The notes under the pieces were generated by a model. The model did not search any database. It saw only the letters and a list, made by a program, of their open reading frames with translations, and had not been told where the DNA came from. DNA of 64,000 bases. It comes from Granulicella paludicola. Its GTDB lineage: Bacteria > Acidobacteriota > Terriglobia > Terriglobales > Acidobacteriaceae. The position numbers and the translations under genes are program-made. Shown in pieces: positions 51,825 to 60,824 of this stretch; position 1 is the first letter of the stretch; each line of letters starts with the position of its first letter. The stretch covers positions 186,001-250,000 of the forward strand of contig NZ_JAGSYC010000026.1 of NCBI RefSeq assembly GCF_025685545.1, written 5' to 3'.

Positions 51825-52946
51825 ATGAGCCTTAAAGCCAAAATTGAAGCCGTCATCTACGCATCGGAAGAACCGGTAACCCTCGCCCAGCTCATCGGCC
51901 TCCTCGGAGAAGAGGGACAAGCCGAGCTCGACGTGCTCGCCGCCAACCAGCTCACGCTCGGCACCACCACCGGCGACGACGACTCCGCGCCCGATCAGGA
52001 TGACCTGAACGCCGAAGTGTTCGATACCGAAGAAGTATCTGAGCCCGTGTCGGAAGAGACGACTGCGGCTGAGCCGGAAGCGACCGACGACGCATCCACC
52101 GCAGAGGTGCCATCCTCACCGGAGTCTGCGCCTGCCGCTGAGGAAGCGACGGCGGAAGCAGACACCGAGCCTAGCGCCAAGACCCTCGCCGCGGAGCAAA
52201 AACTCGCTGCGCGCAAGCTGCGCGACTACTTCCGCGATCTGCTTGATCAGCTCATCGCTGAATACGCCAATAGCGACCGCGGCTTCGAGGTGAAAGAAGT
52301 CGCGAGCGGCTTCCGCTTCGCGACAAAGCCTGAATATCATGACGCCGTCCGCGGCTTTGTGAAGTCTCTGAAACCACCCCTCAAACTATCGCTCCAGGCG
52401 CTCGAAACCCTCGCCGTCGTTGCCTACAAGCAACCCGTGACCGCCCCCGAGGTCACCGAGGTGCGCGGCGTCGAGTCTGCCGGTACTCTCGGCTCACTCA
52501 TGACGCGTAAGCTCGTCACGACCGCGGGCCGCAAGCAGGTGATCGGCCGCCCGATCCTTTACAAGACCACCAAGGACTTCCTCCTCCGCTTCGGTCTCAA
52601 GGACATCAACGAGCTTCCCAGCATCGAAGAGTTTGAAAAGATGGCTGGTGAGTTGAACGAGGCTGTCCAGGAGGAGATCGACATGGAAGAGAACCAGCCA
52701 CACCCGGAAGCTATCCATACCGATTCTCCTGAAGAAACCGCAGAGAAAGAGGCCGCAGCCGAACCCGAGGAGAAAGTCGAATCGGAAACACCTTCGGAGT
52801 CAGATCATGTAGAGGACTCCGCTCCCCTCGACGAGCTCCACGCCGTTCTGGAACCGACCCACACCCTCCATGAGACACCCGAGGACCTGATGTCGGATGA
52901 CTCCACTCATCCCGAAGGCCACAAGCACGAGCCAACCGACGGTTAG
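51825..52946 (+). CDS. scpB: Segregation and condensation protein B with acidic inserts
   Basis: 373 residues, almost double the usual 190-200. First winged helix begins MSLKAKIEAVIYASEEPVTL; an acidic low-complexity insert occupies about 48-122 (Glu, Asp, Thr, Ala, Ser); the rest of the first and the second winged helix is 126-262 (FEVKEVASGFRFATKPEYHD, LSLQALETLAVVAYKQPVTA). A second acidic tail runs 275-373. ScpB dimers bind ScpA. No frameshift is seen: the coding frame is continuous. Confidence 0.9.
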   Translation: MSLKAKIEAVIYASEEPVTLAQLIGLLGEEGQAELDVLAANQLTLGTTTGDDDSAPDQDDLNAEVFDTEEVSEPVSEETTAAEPEATDDASTAEVPSSPESAPAAEEATAEADTEPSAKTLAAEQKLAARKLRDYFRDLLDQLIAEYANSDRGFEVKEVASGFRFATKPEYHDAVRGFVKSLKPPLKLSLQALETLAVVAYKQPVTAPEVTEVRGVESAGTLGSLMTRKLVTTAGRKQVIGRPILYKTTKDFLLRFGLKDINELPSIEEFEKMAGELNEAVQEEIDMEENQPHPEAIHTDSPEETAEKEAAAEPEEKVESETPSESDHVEDSAPLDELHAVLEPTHTLHETPEDLMSDDSTHPEGHKHEPTDG

Positions 52947-52997
52947 GCGCCAATCGTTACTGTTGACTTCCTGCTGGCATCCTGCATCTCACTTGGC

Positions 52998-53186
52998 ATG
53001 AGCTCGCAGCCCCTTCCCCATCCTGACCACGATCAGCCGCCTGACGACGAGCCGGAGACAATCTCCACCCCCGAAGGCGACAATGAGAATCCTCCGGATG
53101 CTCCATTGTCCCCTCGCCCTGACGCCGCTCTTCGGCCCCGCGGAGATGCGCCCCACAGCAAAGAACCGCCCTACCCCGCCATCTGA
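52998..53186 (+). CDS. Possible small Pro/Asp-rich protein
   Basis: 62 residues, disordered (Pro, Asp, Glu, Arg-rich), starting 52 bases after scpB. No Shine-Dalgarno and no homology recognised. It may be only a read-through frame; kept because the composition agrees with the acidic scpB tail. Confidence 0.25.
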   Translation: MSSQPLPHPDHDQPPDDEPETISTPEGDNENPPDAPLSPRPDAALRPRGDAPHSKEPPYPAI

Positions 53187-53272
53187 TCCACGCTCATCGC
53201 GTAACATCTGAGTGATTCTCGCTCACCTTTCCGCGCCTCAGGCGTATCATAATCAAGAGAGGTTGCCCAACC

Positions 53273-53947
53273 ATGTATCCCGGCACGCGCTCCAATCCCA
53301 TCGTCATCGAAGGCCGCACGCAGGCCACCACTTCGCTCCTCGGCAAGGTGCTCCTCATCTCGTCGCTCGGCTTTCTCGTCACCGGAGTCGGCGTGTTTCT
53401 CGCCCCGTCCTTCTACTCCTCAGGGCTGCTGCTCATCTGCTTCATCGCCAGCTTCGCACTGATCTTCGGTGTCCGCGCCGCCCGTAAAAACCCGCCCCTC
53501 GCGCTCGGCCTGTTCCTCATGCTCGCCTTCGTCATGGGCATCGAGATCGCCCCGTGGATCGTCAGCCTCCTTCACATGGGAGCCGTCGGCATCTCCATCG
53601 TCTTCAACGCTGCGGTTACCACCGCCGTAGGCATGGCCTGCATCGGTATCGGCGCGCAGGTGGTCAGCTTCGACTACCGTCGCGTCGCCAACTACGCCTT
53701 CGCCGCTCTGCTAGTCCTCGTGCTGGTTGGCATCCTCGGCATGTTCTTCCACTTCGTCAACCCGACGATTTACTCCTGGGCGTCGCTGGCGATCTTCAGT
53801 GTCCTGCTTCTCGTCGACTTCATGCGCATCAAGAATGGCGGCGATGGAGCCACGGCAACAGAACTCGCCGTCAGCATCTACCTCGATGGCCTGAACATCT
53901 TCCTCGCGCTCACGACAATCTTCTCCGGTGGCAGAGGCCGCCGCTAA
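53273..53947 (+). CDS. Bax inhibitor-1 / YccA family membrane protein
   Basis: 224 residues, seven membrane helices, AGAGAGG upstream. Bax1-I features: GVFLAPSFYSS after helix 1, and the C-terminal SIYLDGLNIFLALTTIF with the conserved Asp in helix 7. YccA/YetJ proteins are proton-sensitive calcium leak channels or FtsH modulators. Alone in its transcription unit. Confidence 0.9.
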   Translation: MYPGTRSNPIVIEGRTQATTSLLGKVLLISSLGFLVTGVGVFLAPSFYSSGLLLICFIASFALIFGVRAARKNPPLALGLFLMLAFVMGIEIAPWIVSLLHMGAVGISIVFNAAVTTAVGMACIGIGAQVVSFDYRRVANYAFAALLVLVLVGILGMFFHFVNPTIYSWASLAIFSVLLLVDFMRIKNGGDGATATELAVSIYLDGLNIFLALTTIFSGGRGRR

Positions 53948-53953
53948 AGCCTT

Positions 53954-54367
53954 TCAGTCCCACACCGAGTCCGCCAGATTCACTACAATTGGATCTGGCG
54001 TACTCCGCACCACCACCCATTCGAAGGTCTCCGTCGCTGACGGATTGATCTCCTGATGAACCACCCAGGCCGGCACGTGTACGAAATCTCCTGCACGCAC
54101 TGTCGCCGAATGCTCCCCTCGTTCGCCCCAACGCACCAGCGACTCACCCGCCAGCACATACACTACCGTCTCTTGAGCGCCATGGTGATGGATTCCCGTC
54201 CGCCCGCCCGGTTGCACGCGGAACGTCCCAGCCCACATCCCCGAAGCGATCCCCTGCTCCCCCGGTATGGCCACCAACCGCTGCGATCCGGACGTCTGCG
54301 CCGTCCCCGCACTCTGCTGCTCCTGCGTCACCACGCTGATTCCCGCTTTTCCCGAAACGCTCTCCAT
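53954..54367 (-). CDS. Single-domain cupin
   Basis: 137 residues from the ATG at 54367, the only one of three ATG codons with a well-spaced GGAGGGAG. Metal site H60/H61/H62, E66 and H104 complete (HHHGAQETVVYVLAGE). Small cupins of this type are isomerases or dioxygenases, or bind sugars. Convergent with the Bax1-I gene by 6 bases; function unassigned. Confidence 0.82.
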   Translation of the reverse strand: MESVSGKAGISVVTQEQQSAGTAQTSGSQRLVAIPGEQGIASGMWAGTFRVQPGGRTGIHHHGAQETVVYVLAGESLVRWGERGEHSATVRAGDFVHVPAWVVHQEINPSATETFEWVVVRSTPDPIVVNLADSVWD

Positions 54368-54402
54368 ATCCATCTCCCTCCGCATACCCCAGCTACATTA
54401 GT

Positions 54403-55449
54403 ATGAGATCAGGGCGTTTCCAAAATGTCCGCACGACAGCGATGAGCGTCTCCGCAGTCAGAAAGCCAAATCCCATGAGTAAGTCCCCCATCAAGGCGGT
54501 TTTTAAAGCGCCCGCAAAGCCCGTCTCCCCGAAAGCTCCTCAAAAGGAAGCCCCCAAAGGCGACCGCCTGCAGAAAATCCTCGCGCAGGCAGGCATCGCC
54601 TCTCGCCGCGCTGCCGAGCAGATCATCCTCGATGGCCGCGTTCAGGTCAACGGCCAGACCATCACCGAACTTGGCACCCGCGCCGAAGTCGGTCGCGACC
54701 ACGTCCGCGTCGACGGCAAACTCCTCCATGGCCCTGAACCCACCAAGTACTTCATGGTGAACAAGCCGCGCGGTTATGTCACCACACTCGATGACCCCGA
54801 GCATCGCCCCACCGTCATGCAGCTTCTCGGTCAGGATCGCCAGAAGAAGCAGATCGGCGAGCACTCCAAGTTCCCACGCCTCTATCCCGTCGGTCGCCTC
54901 GATTACCTCTCTGAAGGCCTGCTGCTGATGACCAACGACGGCGACCTCGCCAACAAGCTCTCCAAAGCCGCCACCGGCGTGCTCAAAACCTACCTCGTCA
55001 AAGTCTCCGGTGCCCCCACCGATGCGGCCATTGGCCAGCTCCGCAGCGGCATCATGATTGATCGTGGTCGCCTCGCGGACACGCGCTCCTCCGGTCGCCG
55101 CGACCGCGTCCTCACGCAGCCCGCGCAGATCGAGCAGGTCCGCTCCGGCGAAAATCCCTGGTTCTCCGTCACCCTCATCGAAGGCCGCAATCGCCAGCTT
55201 CGCAAGATGTTCGAAGAGATCGGCCATCACGTAGAGAAGATCCGCCGCATCGGCTACGGCGCGCTCACCCTCGACGTCCCTCCGGGTGGCTTCCGCGAAC
55301 TCACCCAGGGCGAAGTGCAGGCGTTGAACCGCGCTGCAGCTGGCAAGAAGGTGGAGCGCAAGAAGACTCTGCCCGAGGCGGCACAGCTCAAGAAACCCGT
55401 TCCGCCCCGCAAAAAGAAGTTCAATATCGCGCGGAAACCAAGTCGCTAA
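54403..55449 (+). CDS. rluB: Ribosomal large subunit pseudouridine synthase B
   Basis: 348 residues if ATG 54403 is used; ATG codons at 54442 and 54475 are alternatives and none has a clear ribosome binding site. S4 domain at 54-105 (RLQKILAQAGIASRRAAEQI), synthase domain with the catalytic Asp167 in VGRLDYLSEGLL. C-terminal tail is Lys/Pro-rich. Modifies U2605 of 23S rRNA in E. coli. Typical third member of the scpA-scpB-rluB neighbourhood. Confidence 0.92.
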   Translation: MRSGRFQNVRTTAMSVSAVRKPNPMSKSPIKAVFKAPAKPVSPKAPQKEAPKGDRLQKILAQAGIASRRAAEQIILDGRVQVNGQTITELGTRAEVGRDHVRVDGKLLHGPEPTKYFMVNKPRGYVTTLDDPEHRPTVMQLLGQDRQKKQIGEHSKFPRLYPVGRLDYLSEGLLLMTNDGDLANKLSKAATGVLKTYLVKVSGAPTDAAIGQLRSGIMIDRGRLADTRSSGRRDRVLTQPAQIEQVRSGENPWFSVTLIEGRNRQLRKMFEEIGHHVEKIRRIGYGALTLDVPPGGFRELTQGEVQALNRAAAGKKVERKKTLPEAAQLKKPVPPRKKKFNIARKPSR

Positions 55450-55574
55450 CCTCCCCGAATCAACGCCCGCAGATCGTTGGAAAAAGTTCCACTCTCACGC
55501 ATTATTTATTCTTAGTGCGATATACAACGCAAAAGCGGGTCATGCGCTCCTATGTCATCGAGGTGACATCAGAA

Positions 55575-55976
55575 ATGCGTATGACCCGGTTTGCTCTCTC
55601 CGCCCTTGCCGCTCTGTCCGTCGGTACGCTCGCCACTGCCATGGCCCCGCAGGCCCAGGCCCAGATTTCCGTCAGCATCGGCGCTCCCCCGCAATGCCCC
55701 TACGGCTACTACGACTATGCGCCCTACAGTTGCGCCCCCTACGGCTACTACGGCCCTGAATGGTTCAACGGCGGCGTCTTCATCGGCGCTGGTCGCTGGT
55801 TCCATGGTCCCGCCAACTTCCACGGCGGCGTGAACACGGCGTTCGATCCTCGCCACGGCTACCATGGCCCCATGCCCGGCCACGGAGCCCCTCAGCACCA
55901 CCCCGACAACTTCAAGAGCTTCCACGCCACCGAGAGTCACGATAGCGGCGGACACGTGGCAGGCGGCCATCGCTAA
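55575..55976 (+). CDS. Small exported Tyr/Gly/His-rich protein
   Basis: 133 residues from ATG 55575 (GAGGTGA upstream). Signal peptide 1-30 (ALSALAALSVGTLATAMAPQ). The mature chain has YGYYDYAPYSCAPYGYYGPE near 45-65 (two cysteines) and WFNGGVFIGAGRWFHGPANF near 65-85, then a His/Gly-rich end. Such small aromatic-rich exported proteins are widespread but uncharacterised in Acidobacteriota and Proteobacteria. Followed by a strong terminator. Confidence 0.78.
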   Translation: MRMTRFALSALAALSVGTLATAMAPQAQAQISVSIGAPPQCPYGYYDYAPYSCAPYGYYGPEWFNGGVFIGAGRWFHGPANFHGGVNTAFDPRHGYHGPMPGHGAPQHHPDNFKSFHATESHDSGGHVAGGHR

Positions 55977-56000
55977 GGTCAGCGAATTCCCCCGAAGGAC

Positions 56001-56040
56001 AAGGGCCCCGCGCATACACATGCCCGGGGCTCTTCTGTTT
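56001..56040. terminator. Terminator between the exported protein and DUF459 genes
   Basis: AAGGGCCCCG (56001-56010) pairs with CGGGGCTCTT (56025-56034, one G-T pair) and encloses GCAT-ACAC-ATGC, followed by CTGTTT. Confidence 0.8.
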
Positions 56041-56057
56041 CTCGTTGCAGATCACAT

Positions 56058-57227
56058 TTACAACTTTCCAGACTCCACGCCCAACCCCACGCTCGCGGTG
56101 TCCTTCACTCCCGTTACAGGTGTAGCCAGGTTTGCAGGCGGCACCGCCACCTCCTGCTTCCCCAGCCACGGCAGCAGCTTTTCCGTCAGCAGCGAAGCGC
56201 CCTCATCAGACATATGAATCCCATCGGCTTGCCTTAGCCGGGCCGTCGCTCCATGCACTATGCCAAAGTCCTGGAATCGCCCTTGCCCGTCGCCCACTAC
56301 GCCCGCCGAGCTAAACCAGATCGCCTGCGGACTCGCACTGACCACCGCATAATCAATGCGGTTTACCAGAGCAATCTTTGCAGCATAGCTGTCGCTCTTC
56401 ATCGGCGGCAGCCCGACCCACACCACGCGCGCTCCGCTCTCTTCCAATAGCCCCAGAAACGCCTGCACACGCCGCTCATAGAGCGCCTGCCACTCAGGCG
56501 TGCCAAAGGCATAGACCTTGCCATCCTCGACAAACCCCTGGCCATCGTTCGCACCGATCGCTACCACGATCACGTCCGGCTTGTTGTCCTTCAGCATCGC
56601 CGGATACTCCACCTGCCAGTCGAAGACCTCAGGCCGAGCCAGACCTGTGCCCGACTTAAATACCCTCACAAAGTGCAGGTCTTGATATTGCGGCGCCTCG
56701 CGCAAAATCGTCGACGATAACCCCACAGCCATCATGGAATCTCCCACCAGCGCCACTGTTCTCACCTTGCCCACCGGCACCGCCGCGAGCAAAGGTAGAG
56801 CACTCAGCACCGGCGGATCACCGGCCATTGGCCGCAGCGGCAGCATTGGCGTCTTCGGCGCAACTCTCACCTCAGCAATGATGGTCTTCGCAGGCACATT
56901 CGGCACCGACGCCACGACCTTCGGCATCGTCGGCTTCAACTCCACATCCCGCACATGAGATTCAGCCACCAGTGCTGCATCATCTCCCCAGCCGGTGCGG
57001 GCCAGTTCCAGCAGCGCGCCATGCCGGACCCGTTCCAGCCCGAGATACCTTAGGCCTGCATGCAGCGCGGATGTTACAGGTACCGCCACCGTCCGCTCCG
57101 GCCCTAGATCCAGCCGCTGCGCCCAGTCATACAGTCCTCCCGACTCCAGCACCAGCCCGAGCGCGGCGAACACCGCCACACTCACCGCCATCTGCCGAAC
57201 CGTCGAAAACCGCTGATACCCGTGCAT
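56058..57227 (-). CDS. DUF459 SGNH-hydrolase-like protein
   Basis: 389 residues with an N-terminal membrane anchor (15-30) and a periplasmic SGNH domain: block I GDSMM (162-166, Ser164), GANDG (225-229), block V DGIH (335-338). Together with the adjacent MBOAT gene, this makes the usual pair for O-acetylation of a cell-surface polysaccharide, where the SGNH protein moves the acyl group on. GAAGG upstream of the ATG. Confidence 0.87.
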   Translation of the reverse strand: MHGYQRFSTVRQMAVSVAVFAALGLVLESGGLYDWAQRLDLGPERTVAVPVTSALHAGLRYLGLERVRHGALLELARTGWGDDAALVAESHVRDVELKPTMPKVVASVPNVPAKTIIAEVRVAPKTPMLPLRPMAGDPPVLSALPLLAAVPVGKVRTVALVGDSMMAVGLSSTILREAPQYQDLHFVRVFKSGTGLARPEVFDWQVEYPAMLKDNKPDVIVVAIGANDGQGFVEDGKVYAFGTPEWQALYERRVQAFLGLLEESGARVVWVGLPPMKSDSYAAKIALVNRIDYAVVSASPQAIWFSSAGVVGDGQGRFQDFGIVHGATARLRQADGIHMSDEGASLLTEKLLPWLGKQEVAVPPANLATPVTGVKDTASVGLGVESGKL

Positions 57228-57268
57228 AGCCTTCGTCTTTCCTAATCCCTGTTTCCTACACCCTGCTT

Positions 57269-58684
57269 CTAAAACTGGAAGTAAATAAAAGGTGCCACTC
57301 CCGTCGGCCCCAGGAGCTCAATCGCATACACTCCGAGCGCCAGCACCGCGCCATTTGCAGCCACGGGCATCCGCGACATCGTCGCCTCAATTCCGCGTCG
57401 GCACATCCGCGGAGCATACTGCCCGAAGATGCCGACCACCAGCGTCAACACGACCGGCCACACAGCCAGCGTCGTCGCGCCGTGCGAACCTAGCTGCTTC
57501 AGCACGGTCGCTGCCAGCCGGAACGTTGGAGCGCGGAAGAACACCCATCCCAGGCACACCGCGTGGAACATCAGCACGCGCGATACCCAGGGCCACCACC
57601 GCGTCTGGTTCAGCTCAAACGCTACCTTTTGTCCCGCCCAAAGCCTATGCCCAATCAGGTAGACACCCTGTAGACCACCCCACACCACAAACGTCCACGA
57701 AGCCCCATGCCACAACCCGCCCAGCAGCATCGTGATCATCAGGTTCAGATACGTCCGGCCCTTACCCTCACGCGAGCCGCCCAGCGGAATGTACAAATAG
57801 TCGCGCAGCCATGTGGACAGCGAGATATGCCAACGCTGCCAGAAGTCCTGCGGATCGGTCGCGGTGTACGGTGCATCGAAGTTGCGCGGGAAACGGTAGC
57901 CCAGCAGCATCGCGCAGCCAGTCGCAATGTCCGTGTATCCGGAGAAATCGCAATAGATCTCCGCCGCATAGCCATAGATCGCCAGCAGCACATCCCAGCG
58001 ATGGAACTGTGCGGGTGAGTTGAACACCGGTTCCACCAGCCGCGTCGCCAGCGTGTTCGAGACGATCACCTTCTTGAATAGCCCGGCCAGGATCAGCAGA
58101 AACGCCCGGTTCACGCGGATCTTCGTCGCGTCGACCGGCTTCATCAGCTGAGGAATAAACTTCGACGCCCGCAGGATTGGCCCGGCAATCAGCTGCGGGA
58201 AGAACGCCACATACAGCAGCGCATCCAACAGGAACAACTGCACCTTCAGTTTGCGCCGATAGACATCGCCCATCAGCGAGATCGCGTGAAACACGAAGAA
58301 TGAAACTCCTAGCGGCAGAAACGGCGCAGGCAGGTTCAAAACTGGAGTTCGCCCAACCAGACCCCAGATGCCCATCGCACTCAGCAGCAGAAAGCTCGTG
58401 TATTTGTAGTAGGCCAGCACGATCAGGCAGACGACCACGCCGAACGTCAGCAGCCCCTTGCGTACACGCTCATCCTCACTCCGCTGGATGCCCTGCGCGA
58501 TCAGTCCCGCGAACAGCGACACCGCGATCAGCAGTGGCACATACCGCCAGCTCCAGAAACCATAGAAAACATAGCTCGCCCCCAGCAGGAACTCTTTACG
58601 AGCACTGACCCGCCCAGCCAGCGGCCAGGCAATCGCCATCACCGCCAGAAAAAACAGCGCATATTCAACTGTAGGGAATAGCAT
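57269..58684 (-). CDS. MBOAT family O-acyltransferase (AlgI-like)
   Basis: 471 residues, about ten membrane helices. The MBOAT catalytic His326 is in LGGLWHGASWTF. Other conserved segments are YCDFSGYTDIATGCAMLLG and NFDAPYTATDPQDFWQRWHI, as in AlgI/DltB. Transfers acyl groups across the membrane for polysaccharide or teichoic-type acylation. Gap of 41 bases to the DUF459 gene; clearly an operon. Confidence 0.92.
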   Translation of the reverse strand: MLFPTVEYALFFLAVMAIAWPLAGRVSARKEFLLGASYVFYGFWSWRYVPLLIAVSLFAGLIAQGIQRSEDERVRKGLLTFGVVVCLIVLAYYKYTSFLLLSAMGIWGLVGRTPVLNLPAPFLPLGVSFFVFHAISLMGDVYRRKLKVQLFLLDALLYVAFFPQLIAGPILRASKFIPQLMKPVDATKIRVNRAFLLILAGLFKKVIVSNTLATRLVEPVFNSPAQFHRWDVLLAIYGYAAEIYCDFSGYTDIATGCAMLLGYRFPRNFDAPYTATDPQDFWQRWHISLSTWLRDYLYIPLGGSREGKGRTYLNLMITMLLGGLWHGASWTFVVWGGLQGVYLIGHRLWAGQKVAFELNQTRWWPWVSRVLMFHAVCLGWVFFRAPTFRLAATVLKQLGSHGATTLAVWPVVLTLVVGIFGQYAPRMCRRGIEATMSRMPVAANGAVLALGVYAIELLGPTGVAPFIYFQF

Positions 58685-59225
58685 CGTGCGGACCTTGCAG
58701 GACAGACGTCAGGAAATCTGTGATCAGCTTACGTCCAACAGACGAAACCAAACGCAATTTGTTTTGTACCACGACACTGCCTGATCATCTCCCCGGGGAG
58801 CTTCCGGTCCAAGCCCAGGCCTTAGGATTCGTGCAGAGGCACCTCCTTCGACACTCTCCTGTGAAAAACGCGTAACTCATGGTATTCTGTACCTGCGTTT
58901 GAAACACCAACGCAAGGCACGCGGGCAGATGACTCCAATTGGATTCGAGTCTGGCCAGAGACCGCGATCGCCAAGCTTCACAACCTCTTCCACCGCGCAT
59001 CTGAAAGACCAAGTTTGCAAAGCGCGTTGGTTGCTCTGGCTAGTAGGTCGATCCATCGGGATCTTCCTCGCCGTGCAGCAGCAGTGCTAACAAACCAGAT
59101 GTCTCCCTGTGAACAGGTCGACGCGAGGGCAATGCTGAAACCCGAATCCAAAACGTATTCCGCGAGCTTGTACCCGCCGAGCGTTCCTGCATGCCTCCGC
59201 CTCCTACCCATTTCAAAGGAAACCC
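58685..59225. other. 541-base gap upstream of the DEAD-box helicase gene
   Basis: No convincing gene on either strand. It must hold the divergent MBOAT and helicase promoters. One sigma-70-like candidate is GTGAAA (58861-58866), 16-base spacer, TATTCT (58883-58888), which would give a 5' leader of about 330 bases to the helicase. Long leaders are typical of cold-regulated helicase mRNAs. Confidence 0.4.
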
Positions 59226-60746
59226 TTGTCTACCTCTACCCTTACTCTTGAGTCCATTCTGAACCCCGAGCCCCTCGAAGTTGCCCGCACCATCGTTGCT
59301 ACCCCCGAGGAGTCCGCTCAGGTCACCTTTACCGACTTCGACATCTCTGATTCCCTGAAGGCTCGCCTCACCGCCGCCGGTTACGTCCACCCGACGCCCG
59401 TGCAGGCCGGCGCCATTCCTCCCGCCATTGAAGGCGACGACATTCTTGCCACCGCCTCGACCGGCACCGGCAAGACCCTCAGCTTCCTGATCCCTATGAT
59501 CGAGCGTCTCGAGGAGATCTCGGTTGCCAGCACGCGTGGCAAGAAGACTCCCGTTCTCGCTCTCATCCTGCTGCCCACGCGTGAGCTCGCGATGCAGGTG
59601 CTCGAGCAGTTCCACAAGATCTGCCCCACGCAGAAGTCAGACGCTGTCCTCGTCTGCGGTGGCCTCTCCGAGAACACGCAGATCGAGCAAATCTCGCGCG
59701 GACCCCGCCTCATCGTGGCTACGCCCGGCCGCCTCGAAGACTTCCTCCGCCGCAAGGCCGTGAACCTTCGCGACGTCGACATGCTCGTGCTCGACGAGGT
59801 CGATCGCATGCTGGACATGGGCTTCCTGCCCGCCATCAAGCGCATCGTCGCTGCCCTGCCCAAGGATCGCCAGACCATGTGCTACTCCGCGACCCTCGAT
59901 GCGAACATTCGCGAGATCGTCAAGGATTATGTGCAGACCCCGGTTCGCATCGAGATCGGCACAACCTCCAAGCCTTCCGACCGTGTTGAGCTCCGCGTCT
60001 ACACCGTCATGCAGGACCAGAAGCTCGCACAGCTCGACAAGATGCTGAACGAGGAAGAGGGAACGTACCTCGTCTTCTCACGCACCAAGCATGGCGCTGA
60101 CCGTATCGCTCGCAAGCTGGAGAAGTCCGGTCATCTGACCGAAGTGATCCACGGCGATCGCTCGCAGTCGCAGCGCAGCGCAGCTCTCAAGAGCTTCGCC
60201 AGCGGCAAGAGCCGCGTGCTCGTAGCCACCGACGTCGCTGCCCGCGGTATCGACATCTCGCATATTGCGCACGTCGTGAACTACGATCTGCCCAACGGTT
60301 CGGATGACTTCGTCCACCGCATCGGTCGTACCGGCCGCGCGGGCGCCAAGGGCGTCGCAACCACCTTTGTGACGCCGCTCGAAAAGGGCGATGCACGCAA
60401 GCTGGAGCGCGAGTTGAAGATCAAGTTCACCTGGCACGAGTCCGACAAGAACCTCGCCAAGGAAGAGCGCAACAAGCCCGTTGACTTCGTCTCGCGCCCC
60501 GCTGGCGGCCTTGATGACGTACTCCAGATGGAGACACGCAGCTGGAAGAATGCAGACGGCACGGCTGCTCCTTACGAGGGCAACTCGGATCGTCCCGCAC
60601 AGCGTCCTCGCAGTGGTGGCGGCTTCAACCGCTCGCGTCCCGGTGGCGGAGCTGGTCGCCCTGGTGGCAGTGGTCGTCCTGGCGGCAACGCTGGTCGTCC
60701 CGCAGGTCGCCGTCCCGGTGGTCCCAGCGGCAACCGCGGCCGCTAA
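59226..60746 (+). CDS. DEAD-box-type RNA helicase
   Basis: 506 residues from TTG 59226, preceded by AAAGGA at proper distance. Core motifs: Q motif (F34 to VQAG), TASTGTGKT (76-84), PTRELA, GG, TPGRL, motif II DEVD (190-193, usually DEAD), SAT (221-223), ARGIDI, HRIGRTGRAG. C-terminal tail is Gly/Arg/Pro-rich (RPGG repeats), an RNA-binding and chaperone region as in RhlE or CsdA. Family role: ribosome biogenesis, mRNA decay, cold adaptation. Confidence 0.93.
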   Translation: MSTSTLTLESILNPEPLEVARTIVATPEESAQVTFTDFDISDSLKARLTAAGYVHPTPVQAGAIPPAIEGDDILATASTGTGKTLSFLIPMIERLEEISVASTRGKKTPVLALILLPTRELAMQVLEQFHKICPTQKSDAVLVCGGLSENTQIEQISRGPRLIVATPGRLEDFLRRKAVNLRDVDMLVLDEVDRMLDMGFLPAIKRIVAALPKDRQTMCYSATLDANIREIVKDYVQTPVRIEIGTTSKPSDRVELRVYTVMQDQKLAQLDKMLNEEEGTYLVFSRTKHGADRIARKLEKSGHLTEVIHGDRSQSQRSAALKSFASGKSRVLVATDVAARGIDISHIAHVVNYDLPNGSDDFVHRIGRTGRAGAKGVATTFVTPLEKGDARKLERELKIKFTWHESDKNLAKEERNKPVDFVSRPAGGLDDVLQMETRSWKNADGTAAPYEGNSDRPAQRPRSGGGFNRSRPGGGAGRPGGSGRPGGNAGRPAGRRPGGPSGNRGR

Positions 60747-60775
60747 GCTGTAGCGTCGAACTAGTACGTAAAGAG

Positions 60776-60810
60776 AAGGGCGAGGAGATGATCTCCTCGC
60801 CCTTTCTTTT
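60776..60810 (+). terminator. Helicase terminator
   Basis: AAGGGCGAGGAGA (60776-60788) pairs with TCTCCTCGCCCTT (60792-60804) around a TGA loop and is followed by TCTTTT. It begins 30 bases after the stop codon. Confidence 0.92.
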
Positions 60811-60824
60811 CCTTGGGCCCAAGA

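Noticed and set aside
58899-59090. 63-codon frame in the helicase upstream region
   Set aside because: TTG start without ribosome binding site, no conserved feature; more likely leader sequence.
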